A DNA stretch of 24,920 bases from Cenarchaeum sp. SB0662_bin_33 (GTDB lineage: Archaea; Thermoproteota; Nitrososphaeria; Nitrososphaerales; Nitrosopumilaceae), in assembly GCA_009840065.1 (NCBI GenBank), contig VXON01000132.1, positions 1 through 24,920 of the forward strand, given 5' to 3'. The position numbers and the translations under genes are program-made. Below, in pieces: positions 15,823 to 23,659 of the stretch. The first letter of the stretch is position 1. Every line of letters begins with the position of its first letter. The notes below the pieces were generated by a model that did not search any database, had not been told where the DNA came from, and saw nothing but the letters and a program-made list of their open reading frames with translations.

Positions 15823-16143
15823 ATGAATGTTGAATATACTGAATTTGACAGCATAAAAGATGTCTTTATGTTACTTGCCTCAGCGGCTGCACCCATGAAA
15901 AATACACTACCAATAAACTCGTACAAGGGATACCTGATGTCATTTATACCACTGTCGCCCAATGCCGATAGTTTTCTTATGGTGTATGCTGTAGGATCTT
16001 TGGAACCAGGAATCTATGAGTTTGATGTCTCAACAGGCGAGCATCGCCAAGTGGAGTCAGTTGAGCGTGCCGACAAGATGTACTTTGTTGTCCTGACACC
16101 AAAACGCAGCACCATTGCGGACAAGGCCCTAGCCAATATTTAG
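15823..16143 (+). CDS. Small soluble protein of unknown function
   Basis: A 106-residue protein I do not recognise. It looks like a compact alpha/beta domain: an N-terminal helix (DSIKDVFMLLASAA), then strands such as YLMSFIPL, DSFLMVYAVG, GIYEFDVSTG and KMYFVVLTP. No signal peptide, membrane span or metal-binding cluster is present. The strong TATA box 24 bases upstream and normal codon use support a real, expressed gene. It converges on the B12/radical-SAM gene and overlaps its end by 4 bases. It stands alone on its strand; the neighbours do not suggest a role. Confidence 0.75.
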   Translation: MNVEYTEFDSIKDVFMLLASAAAPMKNTLPINSYKGYLMSFIPLSPNADSFLMVYAVGSLEPGIYEFDVSTGEHRQVESVERADKMYFVVLTPKRSTIADKALANI

Positions 16144-17717
16144 AGTTTCTTTGTCTGCATACGTGGGGCAGAGACGGAACGGCTTTTTGAATATTTTTCT
16201 ATTATCTCGTCGGGTGTGCGACCATTAAAGAGATCCTTGCAGAGTCCCCTCAGATATCTCATTATGGCCCAGGTTCCAGCCTTGATTATGCCGTACATAA
16301 ACACCTTCATGGGCGGACCATACGTCTTGTTGCGCAGTATAATGGGAATAATATCGTTGATTACCCGTAGGTTGTTCTCCCAGCATCGCCAGAATAATGT
16401 AAACTGGGCCTCGTTCAGGTTACCAAAGTGCATAGAGTTCTTCTCACTAAAGTCCTGGTATAAGAGCGGTGCCACCAGTCCCCTAAAGTCCATAGTACGA
16501 AAGTCATCCATCATGTCTATGGTATATTGTATATCTTCTGGAGTCTCATCCGGCCACCCGATTATTATGGTAGCCGCGGGGAACCAATGGTTTTTGTTAA
16601 GTATGGCCGCCCCTTCCCTGACCACACTGCCCCATTCCTCGTATGAGAACGGCCTGGTTTTGACCCCCAGATGCTTTCTTACCATCTTGGGGGATACTGT
16701 CTCTATTCCCAGATTTGTGGCAAGCCATCTTCCGGACTCATGCTGCCGGTTTATGTCTGCTATCTGGTACATCAAATCCGGATCCGCTGCAACTGCCGAG
16801 AATGTCATGTGTGTAGTACCTACAAAATTGGCGCCCATATTCTTCATGCCCCTCCACAGTTCTGTAATGGCATCCTTATTGGGTATAAAATCCCTATTAT
16901 CACACCCATACAGAAGCATCTCATCGGAGTGTAGCCATATAGAATCAAAGCCATAATCCAGATTTATCTTTGCCTCGGCCTGGAGTCTTTCTATTGGGAG
17001 GTCTTTCTTGGAGCGCTTGTTAACATCGCAAAAGTCACATCCCCGACCACATCCGCGCATGGCCTCAATCAACGAGTTAACTGTCGGCCCCTTTATCCGG
17101 GGTATGTTCTGTATATTTTTGACAAAGCAGTGCATCATTTCGGGGGCATCACCCTTCTCCATATCATAAAATAGATCCAAGGCCAGTTCGTCCGCCTCTC
17201 CCACAACAACAGTGTCTATACCATGTATCCTCATTCGGTCAGTCTTTGCCAGCTCCCAAGCCCCATTTCCGCCCACCACCACATGAAAGTCGTACTTTTT
17301 CTTTAACTGAATTATTGAGGCGCACATCTTTTTGAACTTCATGGCCACATACGACAATTTTTCTGGTGACATTGTGGTGGTAACCGGCGCCATTCCCAAT
17401 GGGTCCATGACATTGATTCCCACTACCTTGGTGTCCGGGCCTATTACCTTATCTAGATGGTCTGGGTTGGCCACAAATATCTCGTCGCGCTTATACCCTT
17501 GAAGCAGAGCAGCCTCTACGCGTCGCAGTCCGACCTGCGCAACCTTGGCCTCGCCGGTCCGGGGATCTGTCTCTACGGCGGGGCAGAATACCTTATCAAA
17601 CACCCATTCAGGCAGAACCTCGTAAGGACCACATGCGATAAAACCATACAAAAAGTTTCCACGATAGTTAGTCATCAGACTACGGTCGGCCGTGAGAACT
17701 ATCCGTTTTCCAACCAT
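16140..17717 (-). CDS. B12-binding-type radical SAM enzyme
   Basis: A 525-residue enzyme with an N-terminal Rossmann-like region of the kind that binds cobalamin (about 1-190), followed by a radical SAM domain. The iron-sulphur motif is RGCGRGCDFC, with Cys223, Cys227 and Cys230 (C-x3-C-x2-C). Later segments fit the radical SAM barrel: DSIWLHSDEMLLYG, TNLGIETVSPKMVRKHLG, and ATIIIGWPDETPEDI. A C-terminal helical region of about 120 residues follows, partly hydrophobic. A TATA box (ATATATATT region, 17740-17748) lies 27 bases before the ATG. The family includes the archaeal GDGT ring synthases and other lipid-modifying enzymes, so a membrane-lipid role is possible. I cannot confirm it from sequence; other methylation or C-C bond chemistry is equally open. 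Confidence 0.85.
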   Translation of the reverse strand: MVGKRIVLTADRSLMTNYRGNFLYGFIACGPYEVLPEWVFDKVFCPAVETDPRTGEAKVAQVGLRRVEAALLQGYKRDEIFVANPDHLDKVIGPDTKVVGINVMDPLGMAPVTTTMSPEKLSYVAMKFKKMCASIIQLKKKYDFHVVVGGNGAWELAKTDRMRIHGIDTVVVGEADELALDLFYDMEKGDAPEMMHCFVKNIQNIPRIKGPTVNSLIEAMRGCGRGCDFCDVNKRSKKDLPIERLQAEAKINLDYGFDSIWLHSDEMLLYGCDNRDFIPNKDAITELWRGMKNMGANFVGTTHMTFSAVAADPDLMYQIADINRQHESGRWLATNLGIETVSPKMVRKHLGVKTRPFSYEEWGSVVREGAAILNKNHWFPAATIIIGWPDETPEDIQYTIDMMDDFRTMDFRGLVAPLLYQDFSEKNSMHFGNLNEAQFTLFWRCWENNLRVINDIIPIILRNKTYGPPMKVFMYGIIKAGTWAIMRYLRGLCKDLFNGRTPDEIIEKYSKSRSVSAPRMQTKKL

Positions 17718-17739
17718 AACAAATTCTAATCAATCATTA

Positions 17740-17748
17740 ATATATATC
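17740..17748 (-). promoter_or_regulatory. TATA box for the B12/radical SAM gene
   Basis: GATATATATTAA on the minus strand is centred about 27 bases before the ATG at 17717, the spacing of a leaderless archaeal gene. Confidence 0.6.
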
Positions 17749-17894
17749 AGTAGTGCTGTTTTTAACCACAACATTACTATCATGATTGGCTAGGTGTCAG
17801 TCCCCTGCCTGTACATCAGATGGCTTTGTGGAAATTTAATATTAATCTGCCATGCGCAGTAGGCTTTAATTGCCATCTGAAATGTATTGGTATT

Positions 17895-18743
17895 ATGGTG
17901 GGCACACGCATGGGCGGCTTGGTTGTGGCCGAAGAGGTAAAAAAAGAGGTAATATTGGAAGTTGACGCTCTAAGGGCAAGAGGGACAACACCATGTCTGG
18001 CCACAGTCTTGGTGGGGGATGATCCCGCCTCCGCGGTGTATGTGCGCAACAAGCACAAGGCCTGTGCCCAATGCGGCATACAGACCAAAGACTACCAGAT
18101 TCCCACAGATACGGCACAGGGGCAGCTTGAGGGCATAATAGAGGATATAAACAATAATGATAAAATACATGGAGTATTGGTACAGATGCCACTGCCGGAA
18201 CATATGGATACCAATAATATAATATCAAAAATATCACCCAAAAAAGATGTGGATGGTCTAACACCATATAATGCAGGGTTGCTGGTTGCGGGTCGCGCCA
18301 GACTAGTTGCATGTACTCCCATTGGAATAATTCGCATGTTGAATTATTACAATATAGATATTGAGGGAAGACATGCTGTTATTATAAATCGGAGCGTTCT
18401 GGTGGGCAAACCACTGTATCATCTATTACTACAAAATAATGCCACCGTAACCACATGTCACTCTAGAACAAAAGATATTAAAAAAATCTGTAGTATGGCA
18501 GATATTATAATAACCGGCGCGGGCAATCCAGACAGGTTCGTTCTGACCAGAGACATGATAAAGGATGATGCCGTTGTTATAGATGTGGCCATCAACCGCA
18601 TAAACGGTAAACTGACGGGTGATGCAGATTATGACGACATAATACAGAAGGCATCCTTTGTAACGCCGGTTCCCGGTGGTGTCGGTCCAATGACAGTGGC
18701 CATGCTGTTAAGGAATACACTAATGGCGGCAAAATATGCGTGA
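17895..18743 (+). CDS. folD: Methylene-THF dehydrogenase/cyclohydrolase FolD
   Basis: Bifunctional folate enzyme that interconverts 5,10-methylene-THF, 5,10-methenyl-THF and 10-formyl-THF. The frame is open from 17820, but ATG 17895 gives a 282-residue protein whose N-terminus (GGLVVAEEVKKEV) aligns with the family start, so I chose it. Key segments are LATVLVGDDPASAVYVRNKHKAC with the catalytic Tyr and Lys, VQMPLPEHMD, DVDGLTPYNAG, the cofactor loop NRSVLVGKPLYHLL, and the closing TPVPGGVGPMT. The 3' end overlaps the formyl-THF cyclo-ligase gene by 8 bases. The pair forms a one-carbon operon. A TATA candidate (CTTTAATTGC, about 17869-17878) lies near 22 bases upstream. Confidence 0.93.
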   Translation: MVGTRMGGLVVAEEVKKEVILEVDALRARGTTPCLATVLVGDDPASAVYVRNKHKACAQCGIQTKDYQIPTDTAQGQLEGIIEDINNNDKIHGVLVQMPLPEHMDTNNIISKISPKKDVDGLTPYNAGLLVAGRARLVACTPIGIIRMLNYYNIDIEGRHAVIINRSVLVGKPLYHLLLQNNATVTTCHSRTKDIKKICSMADIIITGAGNPDRFVLTRDMIKDDAVVIDVAINRINGKLTGDADYDDIIQKASFVTPVPGGVGPMTVAMLLRNTLMAAKYA

Positions 18744-19287
18744 TTCTGATAGGGAGTCTCTGCGTCGCATACTGCTCGATAGGCGCGATGCAACTTCGCA
18801 TGAGATGTTAAATATTGTTAGTGAGAATATACGAGACCGACTGCGGAATAGTTCTATCTTTGATGATATCAACAGTGTGGGCATATACAGCGCCATAGGA
18901 AGTGAGATAACAACAGGTGGCATAATTCAAGGCCTTCTCGACTCGGGGCGCAGTGTGTATCTGCCGGCAGTACGAGACAGTTTAATTTTATTTAAAAATG
19001 TGCAAGATACTCAAGACCTGATACCGGGTATGTTTGGCATTATGGAGCCTCGGGAGACCTGCGCAATAGGTTATCCGGATATTCTGGTGGTTCCCGCAGT
19101 GGGTGCGACACTCTCGGGCATAAGACTTGGATATGGTTCCGGATATTATGACAGGTATGTTAAAAAGAATATGCCAGCCACGGTGTGCATTATAATGGAC
19201 AAGCAGATTGTAAAAAAGATACCATCAAATCCCACAGATGCCCTCATGGATTGGATAGTGACGGAGAGTCGGCTGCATCGGGTTTAG
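18736..19287 (+). CDS. 5-formyltetrahydrofolate cyclo-ligase
   Basis: ATP-dependent enzyme that returns 5-formyl-THF to 5,10-methenyl-THF, the intermediate also made by FolD, so the overlap of the two genes makes metabolic sense. 183 residues, typical length. It begins with a basic helix (RESLRRILLDRRDATS). The phosphate/substrate-binding signature is GIRLGYGSGYYDRY near residues 133-146, with Ser where many family members have Gly. LVVPAVGATLSG precedes it. The ATG at 18736 lies inside the end of folD (8-base overlap, different frame). Some archaeal relatives have uncertain substrates, but the genetic context supports the folate role. Confidence 0.9.
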   Translation: MRDSDRESLRRILLDRRDATSHEMLNIVSENIRDRLRNSSIFDDINSVGIYSAIGSEITTGGIIQGLLDSGRSVYLPAVRDSLILFKNVQDTQDLIPGMFGIMEPRETCAIGYPDILVVPAVGATLSGIRLGYGSGYYDRYVKKNMPATVCIIMDKQIVKKIPSNPTDALMDWIVTESRLHRV

Positions 19288-19308
19288 TGATATATTGTAT
19301 ACTATTGG

Positions 19309-20097
19309 TCATGTAGCTTTTATCAGCTGGTTGTACATATCCCAAGCGGCATCCGCATCATTATTCCGGTGTATTATACTCTGGACGGCTCGAATCATAG
19401 GTACGGGATTGTCTGACTGCCATATGTTTCGACCCATATCTACGCCTACGGCACCGGCCTGAACGGCATTATACGTAAGGTCGATGGCCCCCCTCTCGGA
19501 TGTCTTTTTGCCTCCAGCTATTATTACGGGTACCGGACAAGAGTCTACAACCTCCTCAAAGCCCTCGCAATAGTATGTCTTTACTATGTGGGCTCCCTGC
19601 TCGGCAGCCAGCCTGCATGCCAATGAGAGGTATCTAGAATCCCTACTCATCTCTTTGCCCACGGCAGTAACTGCCAGTACCGGCATGCCATACTCTATGG
19701 ATGTGTTGACCAGCCTTCCTAGGTTTACTATGGTCTGATATTCGTACTTTGAGCCCACAAATATGGACATCGCCATGGCAGATACGTTTAGACGCAAGGC
19801 ATCTTTGATATCCACAGTAATGTCTTCCCGGGACAGGTCCTCGCCCACTATGCTCGAGCCACCGGATACGCGAAGAACCATAGGCGTGTCCGTGGCAGGT
19901 GGAACTGATGTTCTCAGTATGCCCCTAGTCAACATCAGGGAATCACAGTATTCCAGTAGTGGTCCGATTGTCTTTTGGGCATTCTCAAGCCGTGCAGTGG
20001 GACCCAAAAAGTATCCATGATCTACGGCCAGCATAAGGGCACGGTTTTGAGGCTGTCGTATTATACGTGAAAGTCTGTTCTGTAGTCCCCAGTCCAT
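19309..20097 (-). CDS. LsrF-like class I (DeoC/LacD) aldolase
   Basis: A 262-residue TIM-barrel aldolase. From its opening (MDWGLQNRLSRI) and LMLAVDHGYFLGPTA it resembles bacterial LsrF, a thiolase-like aldolase for phosphorylated autoinducer-2 products. The Schiff-base lysine is Lys173 in HIVKTYYCEGF. Phosphate-binding loops are AGGKKTSE and GVDMGRNIWQSD. Archaeal proteins of this superfamily also act as fructose-bisphosphate aldolase or in the first step of the archaeal aromatic amino-acid route (with aspartate semialdehyde); sequence alone does not settle which. A TATA-like GATTTAAG lies about 30 bases upstream. A zinc dehydrogenase lies 107 bases upstream on the same strand, which may be a functional partner. 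Confidence 0.85.
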   Translation of the reverse strand: MDWGLQNRLSRIIRQPQNRALMLAVDHGYFLGPTARLENAQKTIGPLLEYCDSLMLTRGILRTSVPPATDTPMVLRVSGGSSIVGEDLSREDITVDIKDALRLNVSAMAMSIFVGSKYEYQTIVNLGRLVNTSIEYGMPVLAVTAVGKEMSRDSRYLSLACRLAAEQGAHIVKTYYCEGFEEVVDSCPVPVIIAGGKKTSERGAIDLTYNAVQAGAVGVDMGRNIWQSDNPVPMIRAVQSIIHRNNDADAAWDMYNQLIKAT

Positions 20098-20204
20098 ATT
20101 TTAGGCATCTAGGTTACTTTTCTTAAATCTTGTGATGTGGTGGTATCTAGTTGCATTCTAGCATTAAATCCCAGAGCATCTGTTTTATGGCACGAGTTGG
20201 CTAA

Positions 20205-21242
20205 CTACTTTTTAAAATCAGAACCATTTATTATTACTTTTACGGAGCCAAGGCCACTCCGCGCCCGCTCAAATGCCTCGGGTGAATCAACAATGTCATA
20301 CCGGTGAGTTATAAGATGCTCCACGCCAAGGCCATCCGATATGAGACGAAGCGCCTCTCTTGTGTCATCATCTGAGGCCGCGTAACTACAGTATATCTTT
20401 AGTTCACGCGAGTACACATAGTCCATGTTTAATTTTATGGTGGCATCCTTTGAGGGAACTCCAAAGAGCATTACTGTGCCTCCGTACCGCACAGAACATA
20501 TGGCCGACTGTAGGGCCGCCATATTTCCAGTGGATACGATGGCAAGATCAACCCCCCTTTGATCTGTATGATTTAGTATTTCGGATGCCGTACTCTCCTG
20601 CGCAAGAAGTATCTCTGTCCCTAGCAGACTTTTGACAAAGTCCAAGCGGAATTTATTCACATCTATACAATATATCTTTGAAAACCCCTTGCGCAGGGCA
20701 AGCATGGCGTGCAGCATACCAGCAGAGCCCACTCCGAATATTGCCACTGTATCGTTGGATGCAGTGCTATATCCAGACCACGCTCGAATACAGCAGGCCA
20801 GAGGTTCAATCATGGCGGCCTGCTCAAATGACATTGTGTCAGGAATCTTCAAAACGCCCCCCCGGCCAACATTCCAGGCGGGTACCAGATATTCATCTGC
20901 CAGCCCGCATGGTAGCAGATTTGACTTGGAGTAGTATTGGCATCGTGTATGGCTGCCGCGTCTGCATAGATAACACCCATAACATGGAACATGATGGTGA
21001 GTAAAGACCCTGTCTCCCACTGCAAACTCATCTACCCCATCACCTACCGATACCACCACGCCTGCAGTCTCATGTCCCAATCTTGTCGACGGCTGGCTGT
21101 ACTGCCCATATATCTTTTCTAGATCTGAACCGCATATGCCACACGCGGCCATGCGTACAACTATATCTCCGGGTTCGGGTTTTGGGGATGGGATATCTAC
21201 AACCTGCACATTATTGGAGTCGCCGGTAACTGTATATCTCAT
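20205..21242 (-). CDS. Zinc-binding medium-chain dehydrogenase (sorbitol/threonine DH-like)
   Basis: A 345-residue NAD(P)-dependent dehydrogenase. Catalytic zinc: Cys37 (CGICGSD), His57-Glu58 (LGHETAG) and Glu146 (IEPLACC). Structural zinc: Cys87, Cys90, Cys93 and Cys101. The nucleotide motif is FGVGSAGMLHAM near 169-180. The pattern is that of polyol/threonine dehydrogenases rather than simple alcohol dehydrogenases. It starts 2 bases after the stop of the A-ATPase subunit F gene, so they are co-transcribed. The LsrF-like aldolase follows after 107 bases. Substrate unknown; a role in processing a sugar or polyol phosphate-derived aldehyde with the aldolase is a guess. Confidence 0.88.
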   Translation of the reverse strand: MRYTVTGDSNNVQVVDIPSPKPEPGDIVVRMAACGICGSDLEKIYGQYSQPSTRLGHETAGVVVSVGDGVDEFAVGDRVFTHHHVPCYGCYLCRRGSHTRCQYYSKSNLLPCGLADEYLVPAWNVGRGGVLKIPDTMSFEQAAMIEPLACCIRAWSGYSTASNDTVAIFGVGSAGMLHAMLALRKGFSKIYCIDVNKFRLDFVKSLLGTEILLAQESTASEILNHTDQRGVDLAIVSTGNMAALQSAICSVRYGGTVMLFGVPSKDATIKLNMDYVYSRELKIYCSYAASDDDTREALRLISDGLGVEHLITHRYDIVDSPEAFERARSGLGSVKVIINGSDFKK

Positions 21243-21244
21243 AT

Positions 21245-21538
21245 TCAGACGCCTAGGATTTTTTTGAGCATTACTCTATAGTCCACATCAACCTTCTCAC
21301 TTCCGGCTGCCGGAAGTGCAAAGACCAATGCAGATGACTCGGCACGCAGACGGGTTAAATCATCATTTATTGACTGGGTCACATCATCACTTACCAAGAC
21401 AAGACCGACCTCGGGATCATCGGTCAGCGACTTTATCTCTTCAAGTGCGCCGTGGGGATCCTCGCTTATCTTTCCAGGTACGCCTGCCAGCTGAAAGCTT
21501 GTTACAAACGACTTACTACCCACGGTGAATATCTTCAC
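21245..21538 (-). CDS. atpF: A-type ATP synthase subunit F
   Basis: A 97-residue protein with the fold of V/A-ATPase subunit F, part of the central stalk that couples rotation to ATP synthesis. It starts KIFTVGSKSFVTSFQLAGVPGK in the family style (strand, then LAG), has VGLVLVSDDVTQSINDDL near the middle and ends DYRVMLKKILGV like other archaeal F subunits. The start is GTG at 21538; no ATG lies near. GTTAAATTAG at about 21564-21573 is a TATA candidate 30 bases upstream. No other ATPase subunit is in the window, so this gene is separated from the main cluster or the cluster is dispersed. It is short, so I hold the call with moderate confidence. Confidence 0.75.
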   Translation of the reverse strand: MKIFTVGSKSFVTSFQLAGVPGKISEDPHGALEEIKSLTDDPEVGLVLVSDDVTQSINDDLTRLRAESSALVFALPAAGSEKVDVDYRVMLKKILGV

Positions 21539-21596
21539 GTTATACAGGTCTTTTATGTACTAATTTAACCCTTCTGACCATGATGCATTGGAAAGG

Positions 21597-21607
21597 TTGA
21601 TTTATGC
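21597..21607 (+). promoter_or_regulatory. TATA-like box for the 97-residue unknown gene
   Basis: TTGATTTATGC is centred about 25 bases before the ATG at 21627, fitting a leaderless start. Confidence 0.5.
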
Positions 21608-21626
21608 TTTCACATGATGATACTAC

Positions 21627-21920
21627 ATGGATATTGATACTAGCAGGGCAGTATATCTCTTCACGCACGGCAGGTTTGATCTACGCGAGAAGGCAGTGAC
21701 TGCCTTAAAGTCCAGCGGCATCACCACTGAAAAAATAATTGATGCATCCCCAAACAAGACAGGAGATGTTGGCGACTATATGGCAATGTTGTGGATGCCC
21801 CCCAACCCTGATCACATAAAGATGCAGTGCATAACCTCCATAAAACCCGTGGAACCTGAAGGCATGATTGGTCTATGGAAGGGTGTAGAGAAGGAGGATA
21901 TTGGAACAATTTCGCTATAA
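21627..21920 (+). CDS. Small soluble protein of unknown function
   Basis: A 97-residue protein I cannot assign. It has an alternating pattern of strands and helices (AVYLFTHGRF, EKAVTALKSSGITTEKI, then MAMLWMPPNPDHIKM and a closing GMIGLWKGVEKEDIG). There is no signal peptide, membrane span or cysteine cluster. A TATA-like box 25 bases upstream and a seven-T run just after the stop (21928-21934) frame it as a single-gene transcript. It is divergent from the subunit F gene across 88 bases. Confidence 0.72.
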   Translation: MDIDTSRAVYLFTHGRFDLREKAVTALKSSGITTEKIIDASPNKTGDVGDYMAMLWMPPNPDHIKMQCITSIKPVEPEGMIGLWKGVEKEDIGTISL

Positions 21921-21927
21921 AGTAGAC

Positions 21928-21934
21928 TTTTTTT
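21928..21934 (+). terminator. T-run terminator after the 97-residue unknown gene
   Basis: Seven consecutive T residues begin 7 bases after the stop codon, followed by more T-rich sequence. Archaeal polymerase often terminates at such oligo-T tracts without a hairpin. Confidence 0.45.
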
Positions 21935-22062
21935 ATGTTTTATTATTCATGTTATAGATGAGTCAGCCGATCCTCATACAGGCAATATTTTATTTCCCTT
22001 TTATTTTATATTTAAATGATAATCTCTATTAATACGGAAATAAAAAACAAATAATCTTGAAA

Positions 22063-22344
22063 TTATTCTGCAATGACTTTGTACATTGTGGGTGCGCCAA
22101 CCTCGCGGAATTGTTCTCCTTGTATATGCACTGCCTGGTGTTCCGGACTTTGGCGCATTTTTATAAAATGTTCTGGAGTCTGAAACTCGACAATAATACG
22201 GTGATTTTTGTCTACAGATTCAAGTAGTCTTCGGGATACAAATCCATCAAACTTTGATACCACCTTGTTTGATTCAGTAACCCAGTCCTTGAAGTCATCA
22301 AGCATCCCTGGCTTTATCTTTACATCCATCATGATTACTACCAT
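22063..22344 (-). CDS. Antibiotic biosynthesis monooxygenase (ABM) domain protein
   Basis: A 93-residue single-domain protein of the ABM/dimeric alpha-beta barrel superfamily. The pattern is typical: a first strand (VVIMMDVKIKPG), a helix (MLDDFKDWVTESNKVVSKFDGF), strands SRRLLESVD and HRIIVEFQTPEHF, and a last helix with SPEHQAVH and REVGAP. Members act as small oxygenases, haem-degrading enzymes or stress proteins; the catalytic role here is unknown. The ATG at 22344 lies 25 bases after a TATA-like box (22364-22373), supporting that start over the internal ATGs. Confidence 0.82.
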   Translation of the reverse strand: MVVIMMDVKIKPGMLDDFKDWVTESNKVVSKFDGFVSRRLLESVDKNHRIIVEFQTPEHFIKMRQSPEHQAVHIQGEQFREVGAPTMYKVIAE

Positions 22345-22363
22345 AAAATATCCTTTTTTTCTA

Positions 22364-22373
22364 CTAAATAATT
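22364..22373 (-). promoter_or_regulatory. TATA box for the ABM protein
   Basis: AATTATTTAG on the minus strand is centred 25 bases before the ATG at 22344. Confidence 0.55.
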
Positions 22374-22450
22374 ATCTTTGTAAATTATGTAGTGTCATTT
22401 TTCTACAACTCTGATTTATAAAAATAAAATTGATGCGTCATGTAGTTCTT

Positions 22451-22460
22451 GATTTATAAC
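22451..22460 (+). promoter_or_regulatory. TATA box for the metallo-beta-lactamase nuclease gene
   Basis: GATTTATAAC is centred about 27 bases before the TTG at 22483. This spacing favours a leaderless TTG start over the internal ATG at 22498. Confidence 0.55.
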
Positions 22461-22482
22461 CAAGTCGTAAAGTGAAAGTACA

Positions 22483-23436
22483 TTGGATACTGTAAAGATG
22501 ACCTCTAGGGGTGTGCTGTGTACATCCGGCGACGCTACCATTCTATTTGATCCAAAGACCGCTTCAAGTGGTATAAACTTTGTATCTCATGCACATATTG
22601 ACCATCTTCCCTCCTCTAGCGGCGGAACCATCTTGGCATCAAGATATACCGCAGAGCTAGCCTCACACAGGGGCAGGGACCTGGGATGCTGCACCGAAGA
22701 TATGCAAGACTGTACTCTGTATGATACCGGCCACATATTTGGCTCGCGAGGTGTGTTATTTGGAGATACGTTTTATACGGGAGATATTTGCACTCGGGAT
22801 CGAGGATTTTTACAGGGGGCGCGCATACCAAAATGTAAGACACTAATCACCGAATGCACATTCGGGCTTCCCGAATTTGTCTTTCCGTCTGTGCGCCAGG
22901 TATGTTTACAAGTAGATGAGATTATATCCTCCATGTACTCTAGGGGCGTGCCTGTGGTTTTAATGGGATATGAACTGGGAAAAGCGCAGACATTGTCCCA
23001 TCTGTTTGCCCACTGGGAGCCCCTATACTACCACGATTCGATCAAGGCTATCAACGAGATGCATCGGCGATGGAATGTACCGCTAAAACCCGCCTTGGGA
23101 CACACCGAGGCCGAAAGGCAGGGACTCTTAAACAAAAAGCCTTGGGTCATGATTGCACCTAAAATGAGCGCAAAGTCGCCATTTGTTCTAAAAATGAAAA
23201 AATATGGTGCCGTAACCATATCGTTTAGTGGTTGGGCGAAATCGGGTAGATTCCCATACTCAAATGGCGCCGATTACTCGATACAGCTTAGCGATCATTG
23301 TGATTTTAATGAGTTGATAAAGATGGTAGAGGTATCAGGTGCAGAGAATATTTACACAATACATGGATTTGTATCTGAATTTTCAGATTACCTGAAAAAA
23401 TGCGGGTTCAATGCTATGCCGCTTATGACATCTTGA
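22483..23436 (+). CDS. Metallo-beta-lactamase-fold nuclease (mRNA 3'-end processing/exonuclease type)
   Basis: A 317-residue protein of the metallo-beta-lactamase superfamily in the branch of CPSF-like and DNA-repair exonucleases. The metal-binding signature is SHAHIDHLP (His36, His38, Asp40, His41); further ligands fit DTGHIFGSRG (His84) and YTGDI (Asp101). ECTFGLPEF and VVLMGYELGKAQTL resemble the beta-CASP-like part, and a late YTIHGF His (near 297) closes the site. Relatives cut RNA 3' ends or act with a ligase/helicase in DNA repair; no ligase or helicase is next to it. The start is taken as TTG 22483 from the TATA spacing; the first internal ATG would remove five residues. Confidence 0.85.
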   Translation: MDTVKMTSRGVLCTSGDATILFDPKTASSGINFVSHAHIDHLPSSSGGTILASRYTAELASHRGRDLGCCTEDMQDCTLYDTGHIFGSRGVLFGDTFYTGDICTRDRGFLQGARIPKCKTLITECTFGLPEFVFPSVRQVCLQVDEIISSMYSRGVPVVLMGYELGKAQTLSHLFAHWEPLYYHDSIKAINEMHRRWNVPLKPALGHTEAERQGLLNKKPWVMIAPKMSAKSPFVLKMKKYGAVTISFSGWAKSGRFPYSNGADYSIQLSDHCDFNELIKMVEVSGAENIYTIHGFVSEFSDYLKKCGFNAMPLMTS

Positions 23437-23659
23437 CAAAGGCAGTACACTGGCAGTCTAGATACAGGCATGTCTTTGTATTTGCGATATGATCATAATT
23501 CATGTGACCACATGTGTCGCACCGACGCTTGTTGATCTCGCGTGTTACCACCTTTTGTGCAATGCGATTTGCTTCATCAGGGGAATATCCCTTTTTATCA
23601 ACGTAAAAATGAACAATATTGTTGTAGAGTCTTTCCTTGTTAAACTCGCGCTCAATCAT
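23423..23659 (-). CDS. Small Cys/His-rich (zinc-binding?) protein
   Basis: A 78-residue protein with a helical, basic N-terminal half (EFNKERLYNNIVHFYVDKKG, then SPDEANRIAQKVVTREIN) and a C-terminal metal-binding-like half: CDTCGH, then DHIANTKTCLYLDCQCTAF. Four to five Cys plus His could hold one zinc. I do not recognise the family. Its ATG shares a base with the stop of the Lrp-type gene upstream (TAATG), indicating translational coupling. Its 3' end overlaps the nuclease gene by 14 bases in opposite orientation. Confidence 0.75.
   Translation of the reverse strand: MIEREFNKERLYNNIVHFYVDKKGYSPDEANRIAQKVVTREINKRRCDTCGHMNYDHIANTKTCLYLDCQCTAFVKMS

Noticed and set aside
16216..16956. 246-codon plus-strand open frame opposite the radical SAM gene
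   Set aside because: It is a shadow of the conserved radical SAM coding sequence and has no independent promoter or domain.
17820..17894. Longer N-terminus for FolD from ATG 17820
   Set aside because: The additional 25 residues do not match the family start, and ATG 17895 gives a normal 282-residue enzyme with a plausible TATA spacing.
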